From a virus: 64,000 bases of DNA. Each line of letters starts with the position of its first letter. The stretch's first letter is position 1. The translations under genes were made by a program, and so were the position numbers. The DNA lies in IMG/VR virus record IMGVR_UViG_3300030329_004647, positions 62,001 through 126,000 of that record; one strand, 5' to 3'. The notes beneath the pieces were generated by a model. It was given only the letters and a program-made list of their open reading frames with translations, made no database searches and was not told the origin of the DNA. This document shows positions 6,415-13,810 of the stretch, one piece after another.

Positions 6415-7359
6415 ATGAATAATAAGTTTATCTTAAGTGAGTCAGAAAAAGAAAGGATTAGAAGTTTACATAACTTTAATTATAGACACGACCTGCAGGA
6501 AAATTTAGAAAGTGAACCAGGTGTTGAGGTTAAAAAAACCAATGACGGTGAAATAAACCAAATAACAATGGTAGTCGATAAAGACGCACAAATACCAAAA
6601 GAAGATGGTGTTGATGTAGACATTGAAAATATTGATGGTGAAAACGTAGAGGTTACAATAAGTACGGACCCAGAGTACTGGACAGATAAAGGAACATTAA
6701 CAGGTAAGGTTACACAGAATAAAAAACCATTACCATACGTAAACCTACAACTTATGACACCAAGTGGTGTAGCTACCAAATATGGTGCTGTAACAAACAC
6801 TGAAGGAAAATACACCATAGCCCCAATAGAAAAATTAGGAACATATGATATAATAGCTAGTTTTATTGGAAAAACAACACAAGTTATTAATGATATACCA
6901 ATAAAAGGTGGTAGAGTAACATTTATAGACTTCGACTTCGATGACGCTGAGAATTTAATAGACGCTGTAGAAATTGTAGCTAAAAAAGAAGAACCTATAA
7001 ACATGCTTAACATACAACTCGACAACGACTATATTGACAGCATCTTAAATAAAATAAAAACAGACGAGATATCCCCAATAATGGGTTACGACCTTATAGA
7101 TTTAGAAATCAGACAATGGAACTCTTTTGATAGAAACGAAAAAAGAAAAAATAAAGAGATGTATGATGGAATCATAAAAAAACTACAGGAAAAACTGAAG
7201 AAAGAAGGTAAAGGGTCCCTTAAAAAATATGAAAGAAAAATGTTATATGATGCTTTAATGGACAGTTTAGAATATGAAGAGGGAGCTGAAAATTATACAA
7301 ATGATGATGGTAGTATTGATATTGAAAAATATGAAGACTGGATGAGTTACTTAGATTAA
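6415..7359 (+). CDS. Leader-bearing protein with CarboxypepD-regulatory-like (TonB-plug-associated) domain
   Basis: 314 residues. Leader MNNKFILSESEKERIRSLHN, then L-Q-E at 27-29. Residues about 95-172 form a carboxypeptidase-regulatory-like beta-sandwich (GKVTQNKKPLPYVNLQL, TNTEGKYTI, GTYDIIASFIGK), the domain that begins Bacteroidota SusC/TonB-dependent transporters. It is followed at 183-190 by DAVEIVAK, placed and built like the TonB box that follows this domain in transporters. The C-terminal 120 residues are helical and charged. I infer that the protein may contact the host outer-membrane transport system; a structural beta-sandwich role is the alternative. Confidence 0.75.
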   Translation: MNNKFILSESEKERIRSLHNFNYRHDLQENLESEPGVEVKKTNDGEINQITMVVDKDAQIPKEDGVDVDIENIDGENVEVTISTDPEYWTDKGTLTGKVTQNKKPLPYVNLQLMTPSGVATKYGAVTNTEGKYTIAPIEKLGTYDIIASFIGKTTQVINDIPIKGGRVTFIDFDFDDAENLIDAVEIVAKKEEPINMLNIQLDNDYIDSILNKIKTDEISPIMGYDLIDLEIRQWNSFDRNEKRKNKEMYDGIIKKLQEKLKKEGKGSLKKYERKMLYDALMDSLEYEEGAENYTNDDGSIDIEKYEDWMSYLD

Positions 7360-7360
7360 T

Positions 7361-8008
7361 ATGAAAATTATACTAACAGAAACGGAGCTAATTAATGTTA
7401 TAACAAAAGTTATGATTGAACAGGCAAATGAATCCCCAACTCACGGGATTCAAGAAGATAGTATGAATAAGTTAAAAAAACATATTAGTATCTATTTTTT
7501 ATATCTCAATAGCATGTCTGACCTGGAAGCATACTGGCAGTCAATACAAGACGAAGGAGCTTTAACAGTTTATCTATATGGTAGAGAAAATCCAATTAAA
7601 ACAGATTTACATAGTGGTTTAAAGATTGCAGGTTTGGACAACCCCTTAAATGATAGAGGTAACAGAATGGATGCAAACACAGTTATATACACCCTGTTAA
7701 CAAATTATTTCCATAATGGAGGTAAAAATTGGAAAAGAGGTGATAATATAGAGTTGGTTCCAGCTTATTCCCACTCAGTAGACGTTACATTTGAAGAAGA
7801 TGTTGTTGAGTACGGTACAGTATTTTTGGATATATACACACCAACAGTAGAAAAAGCTCAAGAACTGGCATTAGGTCCTGACAATTATAACTTTGAAGTA
7901 GACCGACAAACTGATGACCATGATTATACTGGAGACCGTAGAAATCAGGAAATAACAGACCTACAAACTAATAAACACGAGTTAACTCCACAAATGTTTG
8001 GTTTTTAA
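7361..8008 (+). CDS. Leader-bearing hypothetical protein (LTE type)
   Basis: 215 residues, starting 1 nt after the previous stop. Leader MKIILTETELINVITKVMIE. The rest has mixed alpha/beta character (GALTVYLYGRENP, VDVTFEEDVVEYGTVFLDIY) with a His/Asp-rich tail; no family recognised. Its stop overlaps the start of the VanY-like gene (TAATG), so the two are probably translationally coupled. Confidence 0.65.
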   Translation: MKIILTETELINVITKVMIEQANESPTHGIQEDSMNKLKKHISIYFLYLNSMSDLEAYWQSIQDEGALTVYLYGRENPIKTDLHSGLKIAGLDNPLNDRGNRMDANTVIYTLLTNYFHNGGKNWKRGDNIELVPAYSHSVDVTFEEDVVEYGTVFLDIYTPTVEKAQELALGPDNYNFEVDRQTDDHDYTGDRRNQEITDLQTNKHELTPQMFGF

Positions 8009-8601
8009 TGAAAATTTTAGAATCTGAAAAATATAGAATTAAAAAACTTTACAATATTTTAGAACAGACTGAAAAGGGTAGGTACTACCAAATGTTAACA
8101 CCCGAAATACAAAAAGCTTTAAAAGATTTATATGACAGATATGGTATAGATATAAAAGACAGTCATCTACAAAAAGAATTTGAACAAGAAGGACAATACA
8201 GAGAAGATGCTGGAGGAGTAAATCCTTATGCTAAAGAAGCTGTAGACCAACTAGTTAAAGACGCTCAAGAAAAATTTCCCAACATCCCTGAAGTACAAAA
8301 GGGTATTTTGTCGGGTTATAGAAGTTATGATAGACAAGTAGATAATTTTGGTAAAAAAGCTAAAAAAAGAGGTATAGAAGATACCCAGAAATATAACACC
8401 ATACCTGGATTTTCTGAACATCACACAGGTAAAGCGTTTGATATTTTTAGTCTAACTGATAGTTTTTGGAACAACAATCCAGATGTTAAAGATTGGGTTG
8501 CTGAAAACGCTGGTATGTATGGGTTTAATGTAACTTATAGTGCAGAAGGAACTCTACGAATGGAAGAACCATGGCATTTATATTATTATGGAATGGATTA
8601 A
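8008..8601 (+). CDS. VanY-type D,D-/L,D-carboxypeptidase with leader
   Basis: 197 residues. Leader MKILESEKYRIKKLYNILEQ (possible cleavage after ILE). Residues 98-191 carry the zinc peptidase signature of the VanY/peptidase M15 family: SGYRSYDRQ (102-110), SEHHTGKAFD (136-145, zinc His and Asp) and EPWH (187-190). The family trims peptidoglycan stem peptides. With a virion-type leader and late promoter, it is probably carried in the particle and acts on the cell wall at entry, or is an endolysin component. Function assignment is firm, timing is inference. Confidence 0.88.
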   Translation: MKILESEKYRIKKLYNILEQTEKGRYYQMLTPEIQKALKDLYDRYGIDIKDSHLQKEFEQEGQYREDAGGVNPYAKEAVDQLVKDAQEKFPNIPEVQKGILSGYRSYDRQVDNFGKKAKKRGIEDTQKYNTIPGFSEHHTGKAFDIFSLTDSFWNNNPDVKDWVAENAGMYGFNVTYSAEGTLRMEEPWHLYYYGMD

Positions 8602-9149
8602 CCTATTTCTATATCAAAAGCTTTTCCAGTAGTATCACCAAAACCATCACCATTTAATGGTTCACCATCATAAGTTAATTCACTTATGATTTCGTAAATA
8701 TTTTCAGGAGTCTCTATCTGTAAGGCCTTTAGTTTTAATTTTTTAATATCAAAATCCTCATCATCATTGATTTCGAAATCACAACTATCCATAGTACCCT
8801 TTTCCCAAGTAACAAAACTAACCATAGTTCCACCACTAAACTTAGGCCAACTGTGTTCATTACTCAACTCAACGGTGGCATCACCAGTCTCAAACTCAAA
8901 TTCATCATCATTTATAGTAACATAAATCTTACATCCGAGATTACCACCCATAAAATGACCCAGGTCATCACAATCATACCACATTCCACGGTCCTCCAAC
9001 ACATCCTCTAAGTTATTAGTTAAAACAGACTCAATGTCTTCATCATTTTCTTTACAATATGATTTAACTTTATTTAGTTCGTCATCCGTAAATTTACTTC
9101 TTGTTATTTCATGGCCTGAACCCCCTAATATTATTTCTACTTTTTTCAC
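8598..9149 (-). CDS. Acidic hypothetical protein
   Basis: 183 residues from a GTG start that overlaps the stop of the small gene upstream (GTGA), which decides the start. Acidic, with WYDCDDLGHFMGGNLGCKIYV near the middle and a beta-rich C-terminal half. No family recognised. Converges with the VanY gene, overlapping it by 4 nt. Last gene of the leftward cluster 10794-8598. Confidence 0.65.
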   Translation of the reverse strand: MKKVEIILGGSGHEITRSKFTDDELNKVKSYCKENDEDIESVLTNNLEDVLEDRGMWYDCDDLGHFMGGNLGCKIYVTINDDEFEFETGDATVELSNEHSWPKFSGGTMVSFVTWEKGTMDSCDFEINDDEDFDIKKLKLKALQIETPENIYEIISELTYDGEPLNGDGFGDTTGKAFDIEIG

Positions 9150-9241
9150 TTTTTTGTTTTTTTATCTAACTTTTCTATATTACGTAAAAGGTCTTTATTT
9201 GGTGAACTAAATAACTCTATTATAAATCTTATAAACCACAT
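9146..9241 (-). CDS. Very small protein, coupled to 8598-9149
   Basis: 31 residues (MWFIRFIIELFSSPNKDLLR plus Lys-rich tail). Amphipathic N-terminus and basic end suggest membrane association. The stop overlaps the GTG start of the next gene, typical of translational coupling. Confidence 0.45.
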   Translation of the reverse strand: MWFIRFIIELFSSPNKDLLRNIEKLDKKTKK

Positions 9242-9250
9242 AATAATTAT

Positions 9251-9445
9251 TTAAGAAAACTTACGTTTTTTTTCCCACTCATCTTGAGAATGTTTTATAC
9301 CGTATAAGTAATACTCTTTTACTTTTTGTTCTTTATTTATTATCGCTGGACCCTTTATGTTATGAGTTTTTAGTTTCCCACCACAATCTTCAGCGTGTAC
9401 TTCAGTTATTGACCCGTCTTCTTCTTCTTTTATATATTTCGCCAT
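9251..9445 (-). CDS. Small hypothetical protein
   Basis: 64 residues starting MAKYIKEEEDGSITEVHAED. Beta-rich first half, charged helical end (SQDEWEKKRKFS). No family recognised. A TAACTTTG element (TAnnTTTG type, 9475-9482) lies upstream, without a clear -33 box. Confidence 0.55.
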   Translation of the reverse strand: MAKYIKEEEDGSITEVHAEDCGGKLKTHNIKGPAIINKEQKVKEYYLYGIKHSQDEWEKKRKFS

Positions 9446-9474
9446 ATTATTTTTTTTATTTATTAAACTTGGTA

Positions 9475-9482
9475 CAAAGTTA
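9475..9482 (-). promoter_or_regulatory. Possible host-type -7 element TAACTTTG
   Basis: Leftward TAnnTTTG match 29 nt before the ATG of 9251-9445; no TTTG found at the expected upstream distance, so weak. Confidence 0.3.
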
Positions 9483-9496
9483 ATAAATTTTTACGA

Positions 9497-9904
9497 TTAT
9501 ATCCATTTATTTTTCTTAAAATACCTCCACATACCTATTATTGTTAATAGAGTTAAAGCTACGAATATCCAAAATCCGTGGTCTCCAGTTAATAAAGGTA
9601 CATCATCAAAGTTCATTCCCCACATCCCAGTATAAAATGATAATGGTAAAAATATCGTGGACCATATTGTTAATAAGTTAAGTCGTTTATTCATTAACTC
9701 ATTATGTCGTCTATCTAACATATTCTCTAACATCTCATGAAGTTCTAATAAGTCACTAACATCCCCACCATCCTTAAAAATACCACCACTAAGTCTAATA
9801 TCGAGTAATGACTTTTTTAACATATAAAATTCTGTCGTATCTATATCCTTACCCTCAAAGATATCCTCCTCAAATTGCCTTAATTGTTGTTTTAATTTTT
9901 CCAT
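9497..9904 (-). CDS. Mini-CorA magnesium-channel-like protein
   Basis: About 135 residues from ATG 9904 (an ATG at 9919 is equally possible; both overlap the upstream gene). It has the CorA C-terminal architecture: a long charged helix, then membrane helix 1 (LTIWSTIFLPLSFYTGMW), the selectivity signature GMN, a short loop, membrane helix 2 and a basic tail (RYFKKNKWI). Normal CorA proteins are about 300 residues; the cytoplasmic alpha/beta sensor domain is missing here. It may form a channel alone or poison the host CorA pentamer. Confidence 0.78.
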   Translation of the reverse strand: MEKLKQQLRQFEEDIFEGKDIDTTEFYMLKKSLLDIRLSGGIFKDGGDVSDLLELHEMLENMLDRRHNELMNKRLNLLTIWSTIFLPLSFYTGMWGMNFDDVPLLTGDHGFWIFVALTLLTIIGMWRYFKKNKWI

Positions 9905-10146
9905 ATATCTATTGTCCATAATATTGATTCCACAAAATATAATAACCCTACCATCATCATTCCATAATGTGTCCAATTACCACTATGACCATAAGTTAAG
10001 TCTTGGTATATTGAGGGTATTGCTGATAACATCACTGAAAGACTAAAGATTATTTTCACCCACCTTCTTTCTGTTAAAGGTTTTCTTTTTGGTTTAATAC
10101 CATTTAACCTATCGATAACCTTAGTTATATCTCTGTGTTTTTTCAT
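9892..10146 (-). CDS. Small two-span membrane protein
   Basis: 84 residues: basic N-terminus (MKKHRDITKVIDRLNGIKPKRK), then membrane helices at about 29-48 and 60-80. No family recognised. Overlaps the mini-CorA gene downstream and the tiny membrane gene upstream, so it is part of one leftward operon of membrane proteins. Confidence 0.6.
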   Translation of the reverse strand: MKKHRDITKVIDRLNGIKPKRKPLTERRWVKIIFSLSVMLSAIPSIYQDLTYGHSGNWTHYGMMMVGLLYFVESILWTIDIWKN

Positions 10147-10255
10147 TTTTCTTTTTATTTATTTTTTCCCACTTAGTGAATTGTTTATCAATATACATCC
10201 AACAAGCTGTTATGGAAATCATAACAACTATACTTACAATGTCTACTATATTCAT
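10121..10255 (-). CDS. Small single-span membrane protein
   Basis: 44 residues (MNIVDIVSIVVMISITACW..., Lys-rich end KKKNEKTQRYN). One N-terminal membrane helix. Overlaps the next gene by 26 nt and lies 3 nt after the cupin gene, which supports it as a real operon member. Confidence 0.5.
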   Translation of the reverse strand: MNIVDIVSIVVMISITACWMYIDKQFTKWEKINKKKNEKTQRYN

Positions 10256-10258
10256 TTA

Positions 10259-10591
10259 TCAGTGATTTCTTTTACCATCGAATACACATACAAATACCAA
10301 ATCTTCGATATCACTTTTATTCCACACTTTATGAAAAGCCCCATCGGGAATCATTAATATATCCCCACCTCTAACTTTATAATCCATAGCACCAATCATC
10401 ATTTCACCATGACCACTTACAAAATGATATACTTCTTCTTGACCTTCATGGGAATGACCTGTAGTCTCTTTATTAGGGTGTAAAACGGTTTTCGATATTA
10501 CAAGATTTTCTAAACTATTATTATCCACTAGTGTATAAGTTTCATTTTCTTTAACTATTTTACTATCTGTTCTGTCTAATTTTATTTTCAT
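10259..10591 (-). CDS. Small cupin-domain protein
   Basis: 110 residues from ATG 10591, chosen because it overlaps the upstream stop as ATGA; a longer frame to 10657 would run into the upstream gene. Both cupin motifs are complete: GHSHEGQEEVYHFVSGHGEM (HxH...E...G) and GGDILMIPDGAFHKVWN (PxG..H...N), so a metal-binding beta-barrel is expected. Cupins of this size include sugar isomerases and dioxygenases; the substrate cannot be told. Confidence 0.8.
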   Translation of the reverse strand: MKIKLDRTDSKIVKENETYTLVDNNSLENLVISKTVLHPNKETTGHSHEGQEEVYHFVSGHGEMMIGAMDYKVRGGDILMIPDGAFHKVWNKSDIEDLVFVCVFDGKRNH

Positions 10592-10794
10592 TCCATTAAT
10601 TTTTTTATAAAAGCTATAATTAATACAACCAAACCAACAGGCCATATTAACAAACATACGACCTTATCAAAATTTGTTAGATTATCCCAACTAGCTCTCA
10701 CCTCCCAATGTGTTTTACCTAATGTAAAAACAAGGAGTTCTATAAAGAACATGAAGATTAATCCATAAAATAAGTAATTAATTAAAAAGGTCAT
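10588..10794 (-). CDS. Small membrane protein
   Basis: 68 residues from ATG 10794 (MTFLINYLFYGLIFMFF...). Two membrane helices separated by a short loop (GKTHWEVRASWDNLTNFDK). The start was chosen because a leftward TATTTATA lies 7 nt upstream, inside the longer frame to 10836. First gene of the leftward membrane cluster. Confidence 0.55.
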   Translation of the reverse strand: MTFLINYLFYGLIFMFFIELLVFTLGKTHWEVRASWDNLTNFDKVVCLLIWPVGLVVLIIAFIKKLME

Positions 10795-10801
10795 AATACA
10801 A

Positions 10802-10809
10802 TATAAATA
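10802..10809 (-). promoter_or_regulatory. Leftward late promoter TATTTATA
   Basis: 7 nt before ATG 10794; one of only two clear late elements on this strand. Confidence 0.45.
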
Positions 10810-10851
10810 AAAATGCTTAAATAATAAAACGTTCATTCTTTAATTAATTGA

Positions 10852-10859
10852 TATTTATA
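10852..10859 (+). promoter_or_regulatory. Late promoter TATTTATA
   Basis: 17 nt before the ATG at 10877. Confidence 0.55.
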
Positions 10860-10876
10860 ATAAAAACATATTAAAA

Positions 10877-11203
10877 ATGGCAAAAAAAATTACATTAACA
10901 GAAAATGAATTAATAGCACTTATAGAAAAAGTGGTTAAAGAACAAGTACAAGGTGAAGACCCAATTCTAAAATGTATTAATGAAACTATGAGAAACGCTA
11001 ATCTAGGTGAAATATCAGAGTTTCCAAAACCATGTATCACAGCTTTAGTAGCAATACAAAAGGGTGACCAATCACCATTAGAACTAATGCAACTTGGAGC
11101 TCAGTGTATGTCTGAAATGGATGGTGATGACTGGAAAAAAGTACAAGATAAAGGTGCAGAGGTTATGGAATGTATTAAGATTCACGGTACAATAGCGTAT
11201 TAA
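10877..11203 (+). CDS. Small leader-bearing late protein (ITLTE type)
   Basis: 108 residues. Leader MAKKITLTENELIALIEKVV followed by KE. The body is helical with four Cys spread over 31-95 (KCINETM, PCITAL, QCMSEM, ECIKIH). No family recognised. Followed by a palindromic hairpin. Confidence 0.65.
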   Translation: MAKKITLTENELIALIEKVVKEQVQGEDPILKCINETMRNANLGEISEFPKPCITALVAIQKGDQSPLELMQLGAQCMSEMDGDDWKKVQDKGAEVMECIKIHGTIAY

Positions 11204-11284
11204 AAAAAAATATTTATTAATTTAAAAGATTTTTTTGAAGTACCTGCATATATATAGCTAGCTAGCATTTTAAATAATATAAAG

Positions 11285-11310
11285 AAAAAAGCTTTAAAGC
11301 TTTTTTTTTG
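11285..11310 (+). terminator. Palindromic hairpin, bidirectional terminator
   Basis: AAAAAAGCTTT/AAAGCTTTTTT with T9 on the top strand. A GCTAGCTAGC palindrome sits just upstream (11258-11267). Otherwise the gap 11204-11346 holds nothing recognisable. Confidence 0.5.
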
Positions 11311-11346
11311 CTTAAAGCAAAAGCATTTTATTCTATATTTTCCTAA

Positions 11347-11354
11347 TATTTATT
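11347..11354 (+). promoter_or_regulatory. Late promoter TATTTATT
   Basis: 16 nt before the ATG at 11371. Confidence 0.5.
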
Positions 11355-11370
11355 AAATAAAGAAACTACT

Positions 11371-11643
11371 ATGGCTTGTAATTGTAAAAAAACTATAACA
11401 AACTTTTTGGGTGGGGATGTTCCTAATAAAACTACATTTCTTAATTGTGCAGAAGCTGACGGAACACATAAGAACCCCATTACTAGAGGTAAGGTTCAAT
11501 GTGTAGCTGAAAATAATGTTTTATCCATTTACGACGTACTCCAAATAGAGGGTACATTAAATAATAGTGGAACAATCTATATGACTAGACCATATACAAC
11601 CACCACAACACAAGGTCTACCAATAACATTACTAGAAGTTTAA
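11371..11643 (+). CDS. Small Cys-containing late protein, possible virion component
   Basis: 90 residues starting MACNCKKTITNFLGGDVPNK. N-terminal CxC plus two later Cys; Thr-rich C-terminal beta region (TIYMTRPYTTTTTQGLPITL). No leader. Similar in style to 44697-45098 (small, Thr/Asn-rich, paired Cys), so a structural protein is plausible. Confidence 0.6.
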   Translation: MACNCKKTITNFLGGDVPNKTTFLNCAEADGTHKNPITRGKVQCVAENNVLSIYDVLQIEGTLNNSGTIYMTRPYTTTTTQGLPITLLEV

Positions 11644-11644
11644 A

Positions 11645-11755
11645 ATGAAACCTACATTTAAAGAAGTAAAAGAATTAATGAAGACAATTATTAAGTCTAA
11701 TGTAGAAGAGGTTGTAATAGAAAAACCTAAATTTAAATTTCGAATAAAAAAATAA
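11645..11755 (+). CDS. Very small basic protein
   Basis: 36 residues (MKPTFKEVKELMKTIIKSNV..., ending KFKFRIKK), starting 1 nt after the previous stop. Helical then basic strand. Resembles a stand-alone leader-like helix. Spacing supports it; nothing else does. Confidence 0.4.
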   Translation: MKPTFKEVKELMKTIIKSNVEEVVIEKPKFKFRIKK

Positions 11756-11756
11756 A

Positions 11757-12464
11757 CTAGTCCAAAGAAATTATATCACTAATTTTTTTACCACTACCTA
11801 CAATAGTGTACGGTTTTAAAGAACTATTACCACTACTACCTTTTATTCCCTTATATTGTAAAACAATACCGTTATTGTACATTTTATTATGTGTTGTAAA
11901 AGGTTCATCCATAAAATGATAACACCCGTCGGATGTGACCTTAACGGTTACATCATTTCCTTTATACTTTCTACTTAAAAACAACTCATCTACCTCTAAC
12001 TTTGAACATAATTCAACAATTCTAGGGTCACCATCCGTACTTTCTAACTTATTTACCAAATTTCTACGATTTTCTAAGTTTTCATTAGTACCACTTTGTG
12101 TTAATGAAGAAATTTTTGTGATTTTTACTCCAGGAATTCTATTTAAAGAGTTTAACCCCCTTGTTACACACGTATAAAAAGATGATTTACCTATTTTGTC
12201 GGTATTAAACCACTCATTTCTATCATAACGAAATAAATGAAAGAAAGAATGACATATAGATTCGATGATTTGAGCTGGATTTTCCACACCTTCTATAGAA
12301 ATTTCCCATACACTTGTCATTTCATACTTAATAGGACCATTTGTATTGGTTAATTCTTTTTCTCGTTGGGTGTAATCCTTTGTTAAACCTATTTTTACAT
12401 CATTTGAGATAAAATTTTCATCTGTTTGGTGAAAATACTCACCAGTGTATATATATTTTTTCAT
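11757..12464 (-). CDS. T5orf172/GIY-YIG-like domain protein
   Basis: 235 residues. The N-terminal 90 match the T5orf172/MUG113 branch of the GIY-YIG superfamily: YIYTGEYF, KIGLTKDYTQREKELTN, then ESICHSFF and NEWF at conserved positions. The remaining 140 residues form a second unrecognised domain. Members of this family occur in phages, often with DNA-binding partners; nuclease activity is possible but the classic catalytic set is not obvious. TATATTTG stands directly before the ATG (early type). Confidence 0.7.
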   Translation of the reverse strand: MKKYIYTGEYFHQTDENFISNDVKIGLTKDYTQREKELTNTNGPIKYEMTSVWEISIEGVENPAQIIESICHSFFHLFRYDRNEWFNTDKIGKSSFYTCVTRGLNSLNRIPGVKITKISSLTQSGTNENLENRRNLVNKLESTDGDPRIVELCSKLEVDELFLSRKYKGNDVTVKVTSDGCYHFMDEPFTTHNKMYNNGIVLQYKGIKGSSGNSSLKPYTIVGSGKKISDIISLD

Positions 12465-12468
12465 ATTA

Positions 12469-12476
12469 CAAATATA
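12469..12476 (-). promoter_or_regulatory. Host-type -7 element TATATTTG
   Basis: Leftward, 4 nt before the ATG of 11757-12464; no clear -33 TTTG. Confidence 0.45.
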
Positions 12477-12506
12477 TTAAAAAAAAATTAAATAATGGTA
12501 AAATAA

Positions 12507-12538
12507 TTTGGTATTATTGAAACAAATTATTATCTTTG
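12507..12538 (+). promoter_or_regulatory. Host-type promoter for 12587-12823
   Basis: TTTG (12507-12510), exactly 20 bp, TATCTTTG (12531-12538). Confidence 0.7.
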
Positions 12539-12586
12539 TAGTATAATATAATAGAAATGAATGTATAATTATAAAATAAAAAGAAT

Positions 12587-12823
12587 ATGTTAGAAATTAT
12601 CACGGGCTACTTAGTTTTATCAGTAATATTAATGATTATCTTTATTGAAATCAATAAAGAACAACTTTATGAACAGTATTTAGAGATTGAAGAAGAATAC
12701 TCTAGAAAACCTTCTAACAAGTGGTTTAATTTCTATATTTTTACTCACTTTTTAAAAGCTCCTATGTTGTGTCCTATGATATTTTTACTAATTTTAGGAA
12801 ATGGAGGTAAATTATTAAAATAA
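12587..12823 (+). CDS. Small two-span membrane protein
   Basis: 78 residues: membrane helix 1 (ITGYLVLSVILMIIFIEI), a charged middle (NKEQLYEQYLEIEEEYSRK), and a second hydrophobic stretch (LCPMIFLLILG). No family recognised. It has its own complete host-type promoter and terminator, so it is a single-gene early unit, perhaps a host-membrane or superinfection function. Confidence 0.6.
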   Translation: MLEIITGYLVLSVILMIIFIEINKEQLYEQYLEIEEEYSRKPSNKWFNFYIFTHFLKAPMLCPMIFLLILGNGGKLLK

Positions 12824-12850
12824 AAAAAGGGTCGTAAGACCCTTTTTTTT
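12822..12850. terminator. Bidirectional terminator
   Basis: AAAAAAAGGGTC-GTAA-GACCCTTTTTTT: 12-bp perfect stem with A-tract and T-tract, serving both 12587-12823 and the convergent gene 12874-13413. Confidence 0.85.
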
Positions 12851-12873
12851 ATATACTATCATTAAAAATATTA

Positions 12874-13413
12874 TTAAGACATTTCATCATCTATATCTTC
12901 TAATTCTTCTGGTTCTTCTACTTCTGGAAATGGTAATGGGTTTGAAACATCATCATAAGTTCTAGCAGCTCTTTGGTCTCTTCCAGACCCGACAAGTTCC
13001 GCGGTATAAGTCATAAAATTATTAATTTTAGTTAAAGTGTTAGCGATTTGTTTTCTGGTTCTAGAATCTTTAACGTAAGTGTAAGCTCTTTTTATGTTGT
13101 CTATGATATTTTCTATACCTTCCGCTGCAGCATGACCAGGATTTCTATCATATTGACCCTGTTCTAATAACACCTCTTGATAATCAGATAAATTTAACTT
13201 AGCTGTACCCTCTCTTAAAATAGATTGAGAGACCAATCTATAAGTTTTATTTATATCTTCATATAATTCTTCTAGTCGTTGAACGTCTGACTTAATAGCT
13301 GTTGGAGCTGGGTTGTACTTTTTACCGGTACCATCCATTCTTGACATCCACTTTTTAATACCCTTTACTTCTGATTCAGTAATGGTTGATGTTGTTTTTA
13401 ATTTACGATTCAT
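12874..13413 (-). CDS. Hypothetical late protein, possible virion component
   Basis: 179 residues starting MNRKLKTTSTITESEVKGIK, which resembles the recurrent leader (TITESE...IKKWM) with an extended front. The middle is helical; DYQEVLLEQGQYDRNPGH contains LLEQ like other leader ends. Acidic Pro-rich tail (PFPEVEEPEELEDIDDE). No family recognised. It has a leftward TATTTATA element upstream, unusual for this strand. Confidence 0.6.
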   Translation of the reverse strand: MNRKLKTTSTITESEVKGIKKWMSRMDGTGKKYNPAPTAIKSDVQRLEELYEDINKTYRLVSQSILREGTAKLNLSDYQEVLLEQGQYDRNPGHAAAEGIENIIDNIKRAYTYVKDSRTRKQIANTLTKINNFMTYTAELVGSGRDQRAARTYDDVSNPLPFPEVEEPEELEDIDDEMS

Positions 13414-13448
13414 TTTTTAAGATTTATTATTTCTCTTATTACTATTCT

Positions 13449-13456
13449 TATAAATA
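13449..13456 (-). promoter_or_regulatory. Leftward late promoter TATTTATA
   Basis: 35 nt before the ATG of 12874-13413. Confidence 0.4.
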
Positions 13457-13477
13457 TAAGATAAAACGAAAGAATAA

Positions 13478-13509
13478 TTTGTTTATATCCTAATTTTTAT
13501 TTATCTTTG
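13478..13509 (+). promoter_or_regulatory. Host-type promoter for 13529-13807
   Basis: TTTG (13478-13481), 20-bp spacer, TATCTTTG (13502-13509), ATG 19 nt further. Confidence 0.7.
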
Positions 13510-13528
13510 TATTACAAATATAAATAAG

Positions 13529-13807
13529 ATGACTGTAAAAAAATTAAAAGAAAAATGTAGGGAGTTGGGTCTAAAGGTTTCTGGGACAAAAGCAGAATTA
13601 AAGTCTAGAATAAAAAACCCCACAAAAAGTGATTTTGTAGATAAAACAAAAGAGTCCTGGATTAAAGTTAGTATTGGGTGGTCTGATAAAAAAACTCCAC
13701 TAATATCTAATCTAAAAGAAAAAGGTTTCGCTAAAGTATTGTGTTACGCTACTGACAGATTTTATTATATGGTTCGCCAAGACAAATGGTTGGAATCCCT
13801 AAAATAA
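13529..13807 (+). CDS. SAP-domain protein
   Basis: 92 residues. Residues 1-29 (MTVKKLKEKCRELGLKVSGT followed by KAELKSRI) are a clear SAP helix-extension-helix, a DNA-binding module. The rest (VSIGWSDKKTPLISNLKEKG...YYMVRQDKW) is an unrecognised small domain. Early-type promoter suggests action on host or phage DNA soon after entry. Converges with the PEP synthase gene. Confidence 0.75.
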   Translation: MTVKKLKEKCRELGLKVSGTKAELKSRIKNPTKSDFVDKTKESWIKVSIGWSDKKTPLISNLKEKGFAKVLCYATDRFYYMVRQDKWLESLK

Positions 13808-13810
13808 ACC

